This document shows, piece by piece, positions 33,401 through 45,546 of a stretch of DNA of 64,000 bases. How positions within the stretch are numbered: position 1 is the stretch's first letter; each line of letters begins with the position of its first letter. Position numbers and translations under genes: made by a program. This DNA comes from Rotaria sordida (lineage: Eukaryota > Rotifera > Eurotatoria > Philodinida > Philodinidae), in contig CAJNOL010000009.1 in assembly GCA_905250125.1 (NCBI GenBank), forward strand, positions 163,909 to 227,908. The letters run 5' to 3'. The notes under the pieces were generated by a model. That model was not told the origin of the DNA, made no database searches, and saw only the letters and a list, made by a program, of their open reading frames with translations.

Positions 33401-36400
33401 CTGTAAAGCAATAATATCAGCTGAATATGAACGTAATTCATCAAATATTTGTTTTCGTCTATATTCCCATTTTAATGCCCATGATGGACAATAACCATAA
33501 ATATGTCTTGTTGCATATTTATCACAAAGTATATTATAATTCATAACTGTAAATATTGGTGTTGACTGTTTTGTATTCGGTGATGCTAAACGTAGCCACG
33601 ATCGTGTTGGTGGTGGTTGAATAGCTAAAATAGAAAAACAAAGTAATATTTCAAATGATGTTCTCTTTGTAATTCTTTCAATTAAGCAACAAAAAAAGGT
33701 CAGATCGCCATGAGTTAGTTTGATTAGAAAAAGAAATTTTTTAATGATAATTCGTTTTTTATCCCTCACACTCTCTTTCGATCGGGGATGTCATACATCG
33801 AAGATAATACGATGGTAAATGATCCATTGCATTAATAATTACATTATCATTAAAATGAATTGATGATATATTATTATGATTATTTAATCTTGTTAAATAA
33901 AAATCATGATAATTAAATGTTGAACTTGTTTGTTGTGGCTGTTGTATCCAAGAATTATTATGCATATTAATATAATATAATTGATTAGTATATTCATTAA
34001 ATGAATTTATCATTGAAAATGATGGCCAATTATTAGGTGATAAACATTTACAACAATTAATATATGTATTTGTGTATGGTATTATTGGTGTTGAACATAT
34101 ACATTTAATATTATCATGATATTCTATTGTATAACTTATATTAAGACCAGTTAAATCAATAGTAAATTTAGTCGGTATTAATGTTGTATCATAATATCGA
34201 TTATTATTATTAAAATGTTCTTTTTGTTGTCGATTTGAATCATATTTTGCACGTAAATTACATTTAATACGTTTAGTTTGACAATTTTCACAATAATTTA
34301 TTGTTGTATAACGTCTTATTGGATAAGAATTAAAACGATTACGTTTACGATTAGAAAAATTTTCTTTTTCACAATGACATATAGGTGCAACATTTAATGT
34401 ATTATTATTATTATTATTATTATTGTTGTTGTTATTATATAATGGTAAAATTTTTTTATTTGATAAATGATTTTGATTATTAAAATTTGTTTGAAGTTCA
34501 GATGAAGATGATAATGAAGAAAGATTACTAATACTTGATGATGGTGATGTTGAAGATGATGATGATGATGAAGATGATGACAAAGATGTACGACGAATTG
34601 ATGTTGTTTGATTATTTATATTTTCTATTGAATATGAAAATGATGGTTCATCAAAATCAAATGTAAATGGTGATGAATTGGTTTGTGGTGATATATGTTG
34701 AATTGATTGTAATTCAAGATCAGTACCACTACTATAATCCGATGTTTCGGATAATGTTGGAACTTTGGCATCACTAGAATTTATAGAGAAAAAAGATTTC
34801 TTTATTAATGTAATTTTGAATATGATTAATTAAATTTGTATTTCGTTATCGTTTTACATAAAATACGTTTGTTTTTGAATACAAGAGAAATTAGATGAAG
34901 GTTTTAAAGCTTACGAGAAAACATTTTCAACTGATCAATTGCTTTCTCATCAAAAAACTATTCGTTAATAAGTTATCGACCATGTTGATTTTCCATACTA
35001 ACAAAAATTTCTCTAAACTCGTTTTGGATTTATTCAGAATATAGAGAATATTGAATTCTCAATAAAATCAATAATATTTTCTGTTTTTCGAAAATGAGTT
35101 TTAAGTAAAATAATATCATCTTAAAAATTTTCACATTAATATATTAATATCTATCTATTGTATGAATTAAAGTGGCTGTATATTCCACAAAAGTAATGAT
35201 TTGAAGTAGAAAAAGTTACTTTTTTTTCTAAACAATTCGATATGCTCTTTAATCTTAACAGATCAAATAAAAAATTTGTCAGTCTAGAAAACCGATAAAT
35301 GAGGACCTAAGAGAGGTTTCTCATGGTCATATTTGGAAACAGTATTTCCTCATTAGATTTATTTTGAAATGTTAACAGAATATAATCTAATATGCAATAA
35401 TACAGTCGTTAGTAATAGTTTGATATTATAGAATATTCTTTATATAACCAAAAGTATGTCTTTTTCTCTTATAGTTATTTATTTCATTTGAATAAACGAA
35501 AATATTATTACTAAATTAACTATTGAACTTTAGTAACAATTCATTAATGAATCTCGTCTGTTTGAAATTTCTTATCGAATGTATAAAGGTTTATATAGAG
35601 TTCGATTATCTTTATGCATATATATCTAAATTATTGGTGTAGTCAGAATACAACACACTAAAATCGGCACAATACCTCGTAATCCTCTTCTCTAGAGAAA
35701 GCTTATGTCAACCCTTGTAGAATATTTTAATTCTCTAGAGGACAACAGAGTCCCTTCTGATTACATCATTAATATGTAAGTATTGACTATAAGCCTTAAT
35801 TTCCATAAAAAAAATTCTCAATCATCTAATGATTTTTATAATGAATAGTAGTTTGCGCCATCTTCTGTTTTTAGATAATTTCTATTAAATTAACAATTAC
35901 TTAAATGTATTGTTCATTATTGTATTCAATTGAAACTTTTTTGCATGGAAAAATTCTATGTAATTAATAAGAACGAAAAAATATTGAAAATTTTTTTCTT
36001 CTGGTGTTAATACAAAATATTTCATAGATTTTGTTTTCTTCGTAATAAATATTTTCTCAGCATGACATCAAATACATAAGAAAGATTTCCGTTGTTTAAT
36101 AACTATTTAGATTGAATTTTTTGTTTCTTCTAATTCTATTTAAATTAGACTTGTGACAGCTCACAGTTCTAACAACTAATTTTTTTTATTGACAACTGAG
36201 TGTAGTGACCAGTTCTTTTTAAAAGAATTAGGTCATTAACACCAGTTCAGTGTTTTGATTGGGAACCGTTACAGGTGTAATTCAAATACATATCAATAAC
36301 TTTACCTTGATATAATATCTTGTTTATGATCTAATAATAATGAAGTTTGTCGAGTAGAATAAAATACAGGAGAAAGCGGATTTAATGATGTTTGAAATGA

Positions 36401-36730
36401 TTTATTATCATTTTTTGATACATTTTTTTTTCCATTATCATTTATTTGTTCAATACAAAATGGCACATGAAGGAAATTCGAATTTGAAGGATTTTCATTT
36501 TGTCTATCAATAAATTTTTTTTGTAATTTTGTTGAATGATTTGATGATCGTGTAAATGTGTTATTATTATTGTTATTATTATTATTATTATTATTTCGTT
36601 TTATATTTGAATTATTATTAACATGTCGTCGAGATGATGATAATGTTGGTATTGAACAATCATTAGTGGATGATGGAAATAAATGTTTACATGAAACAGT
36701 AGCACGACGTGATTCCGTAATTGAATACAT
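33401..36730 (-). CDS. CNOT6: CCR4/CNOT6-type deadenylase: disordered linker and start of nuclease domain, truncated at gap
   Basis: CNOT6 is the EEP-family poly(A) nuclease of the CCR4-NOT complex. Three exons join in frame: 36,306-36,730, 33,770-34,773 and 33,401-33,624. The last carries the conserved entry of the domain: IQPPPTRSW, FTVMNYNILCDKYA, YCPSWALKWEYRRK and ADIIALQ, ending at a phase 0 donor. The catalytic Glu of LQE and everything after it (over 300 residues) should follow at lower coordinates but is not seen before the gap. The two preceding exons encode about 476 residues of Asn/Ser-rich low complexity (N10-12 runs, S9), absent from vertebrate CNOT6. The first exon opens with ATG at 36,730, no acceptor is found in its open upstream frame, and a 3' splice site lies farther up at 36,826-36,827. 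Whether LRR exons at 41-43.5 kb belong to the same transcript is unresolved. Confidence 0.8.
34774..36305. other. 1.5-kb intron of the CCR4-like gene
   Basis: GT-AG intron on the minus strand joining phases 2 and 1 (S-D junction). AT-rich with no recognised element. It is far longer than typical introns here. Confidence 0.6.
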
Positions 36731-38662
36731 AGGATTGATTTTTGTTATATGAATAAAGTAAAAAATAGTAAAAAAAATAAATTATTGAATGTGTATCAAA
36801 AGGACGGTCTCGTCATTTTGTTTAACTAAAATACAAAAACAAAATTTATTAACAATATATATGTCTTTTGACTTTGCTTTTCTTTTCCTGTTGATGATGA
36901 TAGAGAAAGATGAGAAATGTATTGAAAGTTATTATGAATAATATCGAAAATATTAAAAGTATCTATTTAATTGATACTTCTTCTTCATGTTGTTATTGTG
37001 CGAAAGTACATGAGAAAGGTCGATAGTTTTCACTCACCCTCATTACCCTTGTCTTATTGTAATGATTATGTTCGTACGTCATCATTGTATTCATAATAGA
37101 GTAAAAGAAACAGAACTGTGAAGGTCAAGCGAGAACAGAAATTTTTCTTTGATTTTTTTTTATTATTATTATTAATTTTCAATTCATTGAGCGCATTTCT
37201 TTCTCACAGAAACGAGATTTTTTTTTTCATGTACTAAATCTATTACTACTTTTTCGAGTTAGAAAAAAAAACAAATATGTAAGGAATTATATTAATAAAA
37301 CTATGATTATACTTCTCATTTTTCTCTTTCTCTTCTTCACTATATTTTCTTGGTCAAAGTAGTGAAGGCAAAAAAAAACGAGGCATAGAAGGAAATAATC
37401 TTCTTTTCCTTTTCTGTTCAACACGTCGAAAGAGAAAAAAAAGTTGAGAAGGAGGAAAAAAAACCTATGTGCCATTACACCGTCCCTGGATGTGCTCTTT
37501 TCTCTTGCTCATCTATTTTCAGTCGGATGATGATGAGTATTGAACAAGGCTCGCATGCTCATGCATCTATTCAGTCGACATTAATTGTGTTGGCCAACTT
37601 CGAGGAAAAAATGGCAAAAACAGCTCTCTTGATGATTCAATAGGACTTAAGTACATGAACATACTCTATAACATACAAAAGAAATGACAAGAGATATTTA
37701 ATGATCAAAATAATAGATGAATATGACTTTACATTGTCTATAACCCTGGGAAATATATGATAAAGAAAATGAGTTAAATTAAAAAAACTTAACAAGCCAC
37801 CCTCGGTTATTTTTCTATGCCAATTTACTTATTTTTCTTTTTTTTTTATTACCTTCATTATGTCACGTTTTCTTGTCTTTCCATTACGCGAGCATATCTA
37901 CGCATTTTTAATCCTTATGTTATTATTAAATAATGATGAAAGAAAAAAGAGGAAAAGATTGGATATACAAATGAATTTATCTTTAGAATAGAAAAGAACC
38001 ATAGACATACAGATATTATCTGTTGATTTACGATCAAAATTTCTATATACAGATCTATATAACATGGATGAATAAATAAAAAAAACAAAAAAGAAAAAAC
38101 GTTCTTCAATCGTCATTACGGATCAGAACTCAGGTATTTTTTTTTTCTTCTTTCTTCGACCGCTTTTTTTTACATTTGCACGGTATATATACATATGATA
38201 CGATTGGCTATGAGCGATGATGCATGAAATACAATGACACACTCAAACAGGAGTATGTCTCATTTTTGAATCACCTTAGTTGCATATGTTTTTTTTTTCT
38301 TTCTGTATGATTATCAATATCATTCAGATGATATAAAAATTGCTTCATGTCAGCAATTAATCTGTGTTTATCTACTATAAGACAATCATCAAGTGATGAC
38401 TCAGATCTTTTCGAAAATTTTCATTATTACATCGCATACAATGTGACTATGCTCCTATAAATAGATGTTCGCCTTTGCGAAATTTTACATTGTCTTTTCA
38501 AAAACGAAAATCTCGAGAAAACACCGTAATAAGTAATAATTAAAAAATACAATTAATATTAAGAATATCGCATCATTTTTTTTATTTTTAAATCGTATGA
38601 CAAAATTATAAAACATCAATTGAATATGATTATCTGAGTATAAAATAGAGTTTAAATATTAT
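36731..38662. other. Non-coding stretch within the CNOT6 locus
   Basis: Either a large intron or spacer between LRR-side and nuclease-side exons. A minus-strand 3' splice site (TATTTTAG, CT at 36,826-36,827) precedes the nuclease-side ATG by about 95 bp. No coding-like frame otherwise; A/T-rich tracts at 37,140-37,200 and 37,260-37,460. Confidence 0.45.
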
Positions 38663-39328
38663 ATACAGTGTGTATCAAAATTATTCAACAAGTTTAATTT
38701 CCAAATTTGTTTACTGTTATCGTAAACACTAGAAAGATTTCAATTACTAAATTGAGTAGAGAAAACTGTATGCAAAAAGAATATAAGGAAACAAAAATTA
38801 TTATCAGATTTTCAAAGATAGAAATTCTAGAAAAACTAAAATCTTCGTTTTTCAACACATAGAACGTTAGAGTAAATTATTCTTTACAAAATGAGAACAT
38901 CTCCGAGTTTTTTTCTAACATTTTTGACTAAGATACAGTCATTTAATTGTAGGTCAAGAAATGGCATTTCTATAGGAAATAGTCAAAAAGAAACGACTTG
39001 AGGGGCTTCCGTAAAATTGCTATATCTTAGCTAAACAACGTTGTATGAAACTCGGAAACATCTCATTTTGTAGAGAACTGTTTGCTCTATCGTTCTATAT
39101 AATCTAGGCAAAATTATATTTTTGCGTTCTAGGTACTAAAAAACTAGAGTTTTACTTTTATGGACTCCCTATATTTGGAAATCTGATAATAATTTTTTGT
39201 TATTCCTTTATATTCCCGTTAGAAACAATTTTCTCTATTTGAATCATTATTTGAATTCTTTCTAGCACTTACACTAATGGAAAAAAACTGAAAACAAATC
39301 TTGTCGAATAATTTGGGTACTCACTATA
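38663..39328. mobile_element. Palindromic MITE, copy 2
   Basis: Same family as 12,702-13,396. Left end ACAGTGTGTATCAAAATTAT and right end (reverse-complemented) TATAGTGAGTACCCAAATTA, both continuing TTCRACAAG. The two halves mirror each other almost end to end (ACAAAATGAGA/TCTCATTTTGT, CATAGAACGTTAG/CTATCGTTCTATA). TA-rich flanks; no coding capacity. Confidence 0.85.
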
Positions 39329-41043
39329 TAGAATACAAGAAATGTTTGAGTATAAAATACAATGAATAAATCGAAACATTAGTACTAACAAATAAACAAA
39401 GACAACATTACAAGTCTTAATAGTTTCATAATACAGGCTAAACTCGATGAACCTTTATATTAATGTCAAAAAGTATGCTTTAGAAGATTCTATAAGCATG
39501 TAACTTCCTCGTAGCCTCTTATTTACAGTGTTCGAATTTGCAAAAAAAAATACAAATCTGAATGAACTATATGTATTGTACTTCATGTGAAACGTATTAC
39601 TATAGTATTAGATAAAGCAAAAATTTGTCATAGATCAAAATCTGAAGACGTATTTGATAATGTATGACGTTTAAGATTAGTAGAAGTAATGGTAATGTCT
39701 ATTCAAGCATCAAAATGTATCAGTCCATTTTTAAAATGCATCATGTCACGAAATGTCAAGGTACAAGAAGACAGCATTCATTATTTATGGAAAAAAAATT
39801 TTACTCACAACGTTGAACAATGAATAGTATAAAAATGAACCTTTTAATAGTAATATTATACTGTGTTGTTTTTTGTCTTTTTTTTTTTGTTAGTACTAAG
39901 ATTTTTATATGTTCATTGTATTTTCTATTCAAACATTTCTTATATAAAACGTTTCTATAGGTAGTAGTACTTAACGTCTGCTGTACAAACATATAATCAT
40001 ATTGAATTGATGGTGTGTCGTCTTAATGCACAATTTTAAAATAAAAAGTGAAACGACACTTTTAACGTCGACCGTGAATATGAAAAAAAACGCAATATGC
40101 TATTTTTAATTTTCTATCTCAATAAAACAAACCTTCTATTTTGTATATGGTGATTGTCTTGTCAGCAACGAACAATAAACAAGAATATTTGTATGTATGT
40201 TTTGGAGCACAATGCTTTCAAAAATAAGGAGATATCCAATGGGTTATTCTAGATCGAACATACAGTTGATTTTTTCCCTTTCCGTCATCTCCTCTCTTTT
40301 TTATGTTATAATATGTAAACAAGTGACGCACGGTATAGCTCTTATACAGTACACCTTGGTAACGACATCACTGTTGACAGTTGTTAAAGGTAAAAAAAAT
40401 ATTCATGCATACGTGTAAAAAAATAAAAAGACGCAGAATGATCGAATAGGAAATGTATAGATGAAGATTTTGATTATTATATCGTCTAATGATTGTGAAT
40501 GAAATAAAAAAAAAAGTGGTTAATTATTAATGATTATCAGTATGATTGCATCAGTAATATTATTTACGAAAACTCATTCGTTAGTATATAAATTGAATAC
40601 AATTTTTTTTTCTCTCTATTTTAAACGAAAGCTATTAGTTTGCAACAAGTAAGTAAATATTGAAGGTGTATTAAACGAACAATGATTATTAAATAGCCAA
40701 TACAAAAAAGAAGAAAAAAGAAAAAAAAACAATTAGGGTAACCCTAACACTCGCTTCATGTTTACATACATCGTACTTTGCACTATGTTTGTCTTACAGT
40801 TCATAGAAAAAATGATTTAAAATTCATATGAAAAGTAGAAATATATTGCAAGCTCACCTATTAAAAATGTTTGCTTCAAATTGTCATTGTATTTGTTCTG
40901 CATCATATTGACAAGAAAATTTAATAACGTCGAAAATAATAATACCTATACTTCGAAAATATAGAGAAGAAGCTGGGGGAAAAGAAAAACAAAACTCATG
41001 GCAATCTGATAAAAGTTTTCCTTTTGTTTTTTTTTCTTTATAC
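39329..41043. other. Non-coding stretch within the CNOT6 locus
   Basis: No exon recognised. A 73-codon plus frame at 40,197-40,418 has no recognisable motif. A lone TTAGGGTAACCCTAA-like palindrome occurs near 40,733. Confidence 0.4.
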
Positions 41044-43482
41044 CATTGAGAGATGTCGAAAAATTATCAAGAAAATAAGCTAATAATTTTTGTAAACCAT
41101 TTGATTCAGTATAAATTGCAAAAATTTCATTTGGTAATGGATTTCCCAATAGTCCTATGGAGTAAATGATAAGTTAATTGCTTTTTTTTTTAAAATATAG
41201 AATAATTAATTTACCTAAACTTTGTAAACGAAATAATTTACCTATTTCATAAGGTAAATTTCGAATAGAATTATTTGTTAAATTTAATTCACGCAATGTA
41301 ATTAGATCACCTATCAATCAAAAAGATTAAAAATAAAGATTTTTTCATATACGGAAAAATTTTATTAAACTACAAATCAAACGAAATCAACGATCTTTGG
41401 GAACAAGAAAGGAAAGTCGACATATAAGATTTATTATAATATTTTTTTTTTTTTTGAAGAAAAATTTTTCTAAAATGAATGTTATATTTTTACATATGAT
41501 TATTAGCCAATTTGTTAGATGGACAAAAAAAAAATTTCGATATCAATCTCAATAAATCGAAACATTGAAATCATATTCTCGTATTTTGTTTACACTTTCT
41601 TTCTTTGGATTCTGAGTAAATCTTTCTAAAATCTATTTAACAAAGTGATCAGTTTTGCATATTTGTATCGTTGTAAAAAGTATATTTCATTTAACAAAAT
41701 CACGAAATTCTATTTGGACATTATTTGCAGAAGTTGCGAAAGCGGAGAATGTGGGAACGGAGGTGTACATGCGTTCAATAATTAAAAATTATTCATTATG
41801 ACCTCATCAAACTAGCAAGAGTTTTAGAATTTTTGACTATCTCTATGAGCCATTATCTTATACACTCACCAATCTTAAGACCCTTGTGCGACTTCTGATT
41901 ATTTGCCGATACATACCCAAATTACAGGCTCACAGTACAACTAATAAGTCATTGCACTATCGCTCCGTCTCTATCGATACGTTAAATACTCGCCTCATTA
42001 CCATTCCACCTTTTCAATGCGCAACTCCACCATCTTTCAATTTGCTTCTGCCTCATCAAAAAATTGTTTTGATAGGCAACTATTTTGCAATTTTTTCAAA
42101 TGTTCGAGTCAAACAAATACGATCGTACATGACAACATTCCAAGAGATATGGCGATTTACATAGTTCAGTAATACGATTATATATCTCCGTCTTGTATAC
42201 AACGAAATATCATGATTTACAAGAATCTAATGTCTGCTTTATATCTTCGCACACGGGGATTGTATATCGTCATAGGGATATACAAATATAATACTAAACT
42301 AAATAAACCATTATAAAACGATTATAAACAATACAATACGGTTGTTGACGACTCTATACAGACCCCGTATTCTTCATCATCGATATATATTATAGATTAT
42401 TTCAGAATAAAACAAACTATTTAATTGTAATTATTCATTTTTAAAGAGTTTTAGCTGTTTTCCAAAAAAACAGCTTTTAGGGCAATTTCTACGGAATTAA
42501 AACGTGAAACACAATATAACTGTTGTTGCTGATCACAGAAGATTATTTTATTCGTTCTATTTTGCGACATACATCTTCATCATCCTTTTGATTAATACTC
42601 TTAAAATGCAATAAGAAAGTAGTTCGTATATAATAACACGGCATGATTGGCATACAGTCTTTAATTGTATATCAACGACGTCTGTCACGATCTGTGAGGG
42701 AAAGAATTCCAAAGTTTTACCTCTGTATTTCAACACTTGCTTTAGATCGTGTTTCACAAAAGGTGACTATGATTAGAAGACAGGAGAGGCAGTCAAATTT
42801 CGTCGTGCTTCATTGTCAAGTATTTTAGTTTCCCCCTTCCTTCCCCTCCCCCCCTCCTGTGGTAGAATAATATTGGAACTGGTAAATTTTAGAATTGCAT
42901 CATTCTATATTAATGAAACATACCGATTTCTGACGGAAGATTTCTCAATTTATTATTTGATAGATCGAGGGTGACTAGATTAGCTAAACAAGCTATTTCA
43001 GATGGTAATCGTGTTAATTGATTGTCATTCAAATATAAAACAGTTAACTGTGATAATGTCCATAATGTTGGTGATAAATTTCTAACATTACCAGTTACTT
43101 CAAGTTCATTCCCTAGATAAAAAGGAAAGAATTTTTTTTTTCGAAAATTTTTTTATTGTGATTTTTACATTCAAATTTCTTTTTTATTGAATCATCTCTT
43201 GATAATGGAAGTGAACGTTTAGTAGATTTTTGTTGATGATCATTAGAATTTGAAGATGTATTTGTTAATGATAATGAAGATTGATATGGATAAAAATGAG
43301 ATGGTTGTTGTTGTTGAATTGATTGATAATAATATTGTTGTGGTGAATGATTATGTTGAGAATGATATATTGATGACTGATCAACTGATAAAGAAGTATG
43401 CTAAATTAAATGGATAAATAAAAAATTTAATTTGTCTTTGAGTTACAAAATCATTTACATAGTTTAAACTGACGCCAGACAT
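41044..43482 (-). CDS. CNOT6: CCR4/CNOT6 N-terminal LRR exons
   Basis: Five exons splice in frame: 43,459-43,482, 43,169-43,400, 42,924-43,112, 41,215-41,310 and 41,044-41,154. They start MSGVSLNY, pass through a Gln/His/Ser-rich segment, then enter the CNOT6 LRR block. WNELEVTGNVRNLS corresponds to the W-x-E-L-E-I-S-G-x-V-R-S-L-S of animal CNOT6. Next come four leucine-rich repeats (LTVLYLNDNQLTRLP, LVTLDLSNNKLRNLP, LRELNLTNNSIRNLP, a last partial) and the capping piece NPLPNEIFAIYTESNG, then LLAYFLDNFSTSL. The LRR binds the CAF1/CNOT7 nuclease in known complexes. The last exon ends at a phase 1 donor (GTATAAAG). In CNOT6 the PPPRSW nuclease entry follows at once; here the next matching exon is over 4 kb away. 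A pyrimidine-rich 3' splice site (CT at 43,522-43,523) precedes the ATG. Confidence 0.88.
41311..42923. repeat. 1.6-kb intron of the LRR exons, holding a dispersed repeat
   Basis: The part at about 42,480-42,790 resembles 520-800 in the SMARCA2/4 intron (same orientation), with shared blocks such as GTGAAACACAATATAACTG / GTGAAATACGATGTAACTG. A C-rich stretch at 42,830-42,858 is atypical for the region. The remainder has no recognised feature. Confidence 0.5.
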
Positions 43483-43949
43483 TCGTGTTCTTGTTTAAAA
43501 TTTGACAAAAAAGGTCGAATTCTAAAAGAGAAAAAAAAATATTCATTTGAAGTTAGTAAAATTCGAATGAAATATTAGTTTGCCATTTTTGAATATAATA
43601 TGGATAAGTGATAAATACGAGAGCTGAATAATTCAATATATGAGTTACACTAAAAGACGTTTTCACTATTTGTGAATTCATTTCAATTGAATTTAAAAAA
43701 TCAAATTCTTATTAATTTTAGCAAAAGAATAAATTTATAAAACAATACCTCAGAAATATAAAGTATCATTAGGTTCCTTATCTATAAGTGTCTGAATTAT
43801 ATTTACAGTTCTATATTTAGCTTGTATGTCCGCATAGTGTTATCGCTAATCACTTTAAGAGCTTACATATTGTAAAAATCTAGTTTTATCCGCTTATGTT
43901 CTTAATATATCGATGTATAATTCTATCGATTTGGATAATGAGTAATATT
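43483..43949. other. Intergenic between the two LRR gene units
   Basis: Contains the presumed 5' region of the CNOT6 LRR exons, with a strong minus-strand 3' splice site at 43,522-43,523. Nothing else recognised. Confidence 0.4.
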
Positions 43950-44830
43950 TTCATTTCTTTACATGTCGATTTATGTAACATTATGAATGCAACGATGACG
44001 GTGCACTGATCTGGACATGCACAAATAGAATGGCAATGAATGCATGATAAAACTGCAGCGATCTTACGAGAGAAGATTTTCAATTGATAAATCTTTTTTT
44101 GAATTTGAATTCACTGCATAAGGTAGACTCCTGTGAGATATGAAAAAAAATTCCAAAGGATAAACTTCGTTAAGCCGTCTGTATAGAGTTATAGACATTT
44201 TACTAGAATTTTAATCTCTGGCATGGTATTACCAACAAATCGAATGGCGATGTTTTGATCTGAAGGTTTGCCTACAGACAGACAGATTCATCAGTAGCAT
44301 ATCCTGAAAATTTCAGCTCAAAAGCATGTTTCCTTCTCGAGATATTAAAGTTCAAAAAAAAACCACAAAAAATTCTAGGATCTTTTCTGGAATATGAGTG
44401 ATCTTCGAGACTTTAATATCTAGAGAAGGAAACATTCTTTTGAGCTGAAATTTTTCGAATATTCTACTGATAAATAGACCTGTCTGTGAGCAAGGTCACA
44501 AACGGAAATACTGTCATTCGATTGGTTAGTATATACCATACCAGAGACTGAAATTCTAGTAAAATGCCTATAACTTAGGACAGAAGGTCTAAGGAAATTT
44601 ATTCTTTTGACGGTTTTTATATCTCACTGGGATCTACTTTATGTGCTAAATCCGAATTCAAAAATGATTGATCAGTTGAAAATGTCTCCTTGTAAGATCA
44701 CCATAGTTTTATCGTGTGTTCACCAACATTCTATATGTACATCTCTAGATCAGTACAACGCTCTATCTAAGATCAGTGACTACCAGCACGATTGCATTCC
44801 TACGTAACATCATGTGCCGAATTTCTCTAG
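43950..44830. mobile_element. Long imperfect palindrome (foldback element, ~0.87 kb)
   Basis: The arms mirror about a centre near 44,375. Left/right pairs include TTCAGCTCAAAAGCATGTTT / AACATTCTTTTGAGCTGAA, CTAGAATTTTAATCTCTGG / CCAGAGACTGAAATTCTAG, and TCTGGACATGCACAAATAGA / TCTATATGTACATCTCTAGA. Divergence between arms is clearly higher than at 46,498. No coding capacity; ends not resolved. Confidence 0.75.
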
Positions 44831-45546
44831 ATTATATCTGTATTACTCAATTTAAAAACAGCTAACTTAACTCAAATTGCTATAATCAAAGTTCTATGTT
44901 GAATGTAAAAGTATTTAGAAAAATAGTGAAATTGATTTTTTATGTGTCAGTTTATTTTCAAGGACAAAAGTTTATAGTGCATCGATTTGAGACAAACGAT
45001 AGAAACTAATTTTTCATTGTAACAAAAATCAAGAAAATTTTTCAGTATCGTTTAGAATCTTATTTCAGACTTTATGAAATATCTTTTTTCAAATGAATTG
45101 AATTCTCACATACCAGACAAAAAAGCAAAAATAATCTAAAATATAAAGAATAGTTGTTTTAAATTTTTTATTTTGAATTCTTCGTGTTGTTACATTAAAA
45201 AGATAAACAAAATATGTACTGTTATGTCAGCACCTTATAATTATTTTTTTTTGAAATTTTGAGCAAAAATTGTTTTTGATTGCAAAAAAAGTCGAAACCA
45301 CACATCACAAGATTCTTTTGTTTTCTTCTAATATTGACAACAAAGCAAAAAAAGAAGAAATTAAAAAATGAGGAAGAAGAAGAAGAGGAAGAAAAAAAAT
45401 TCATAAATAGATAATAATAATAATGATAGCTCGTTTGTATGTGTGTGTATCCTTGTTTTTTTTTAATTACACAAATACCATGAGAGAAATAGTCGATTAA
45501 GCAAGCCAAAGAAAAAAAACAAAAATAAATAAATAAAAATCTTAGG
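44831..45546. other. Downstream region of the LRR-only gene
   Basis: Probable 3' UTR and terminator region for the minus-strand LRR gene, with AATAAA on the minus strand unclear. A GAAGAAGAAGAAG run at about 45,370-45,390 and an ATAATAATAATA run near 45,412 are the only features. Confidence 0.35.

Noticed and set aside
40733-40750. TTAGGGTAACCCTAA as telomeric repeat
   Set aside because: Only one unit in each direction, forming a small palindrome; no array, so no telomere or fusion site is implied.
40946-41043. Read-through C-terminus for the CNOT6 LRR exon
   Set aside because: The text after the phase 1 donor is Lys-rich then hydrophobic and unlike any CNOT6; GTATAAAG is a good donor, so I treat it as intron.
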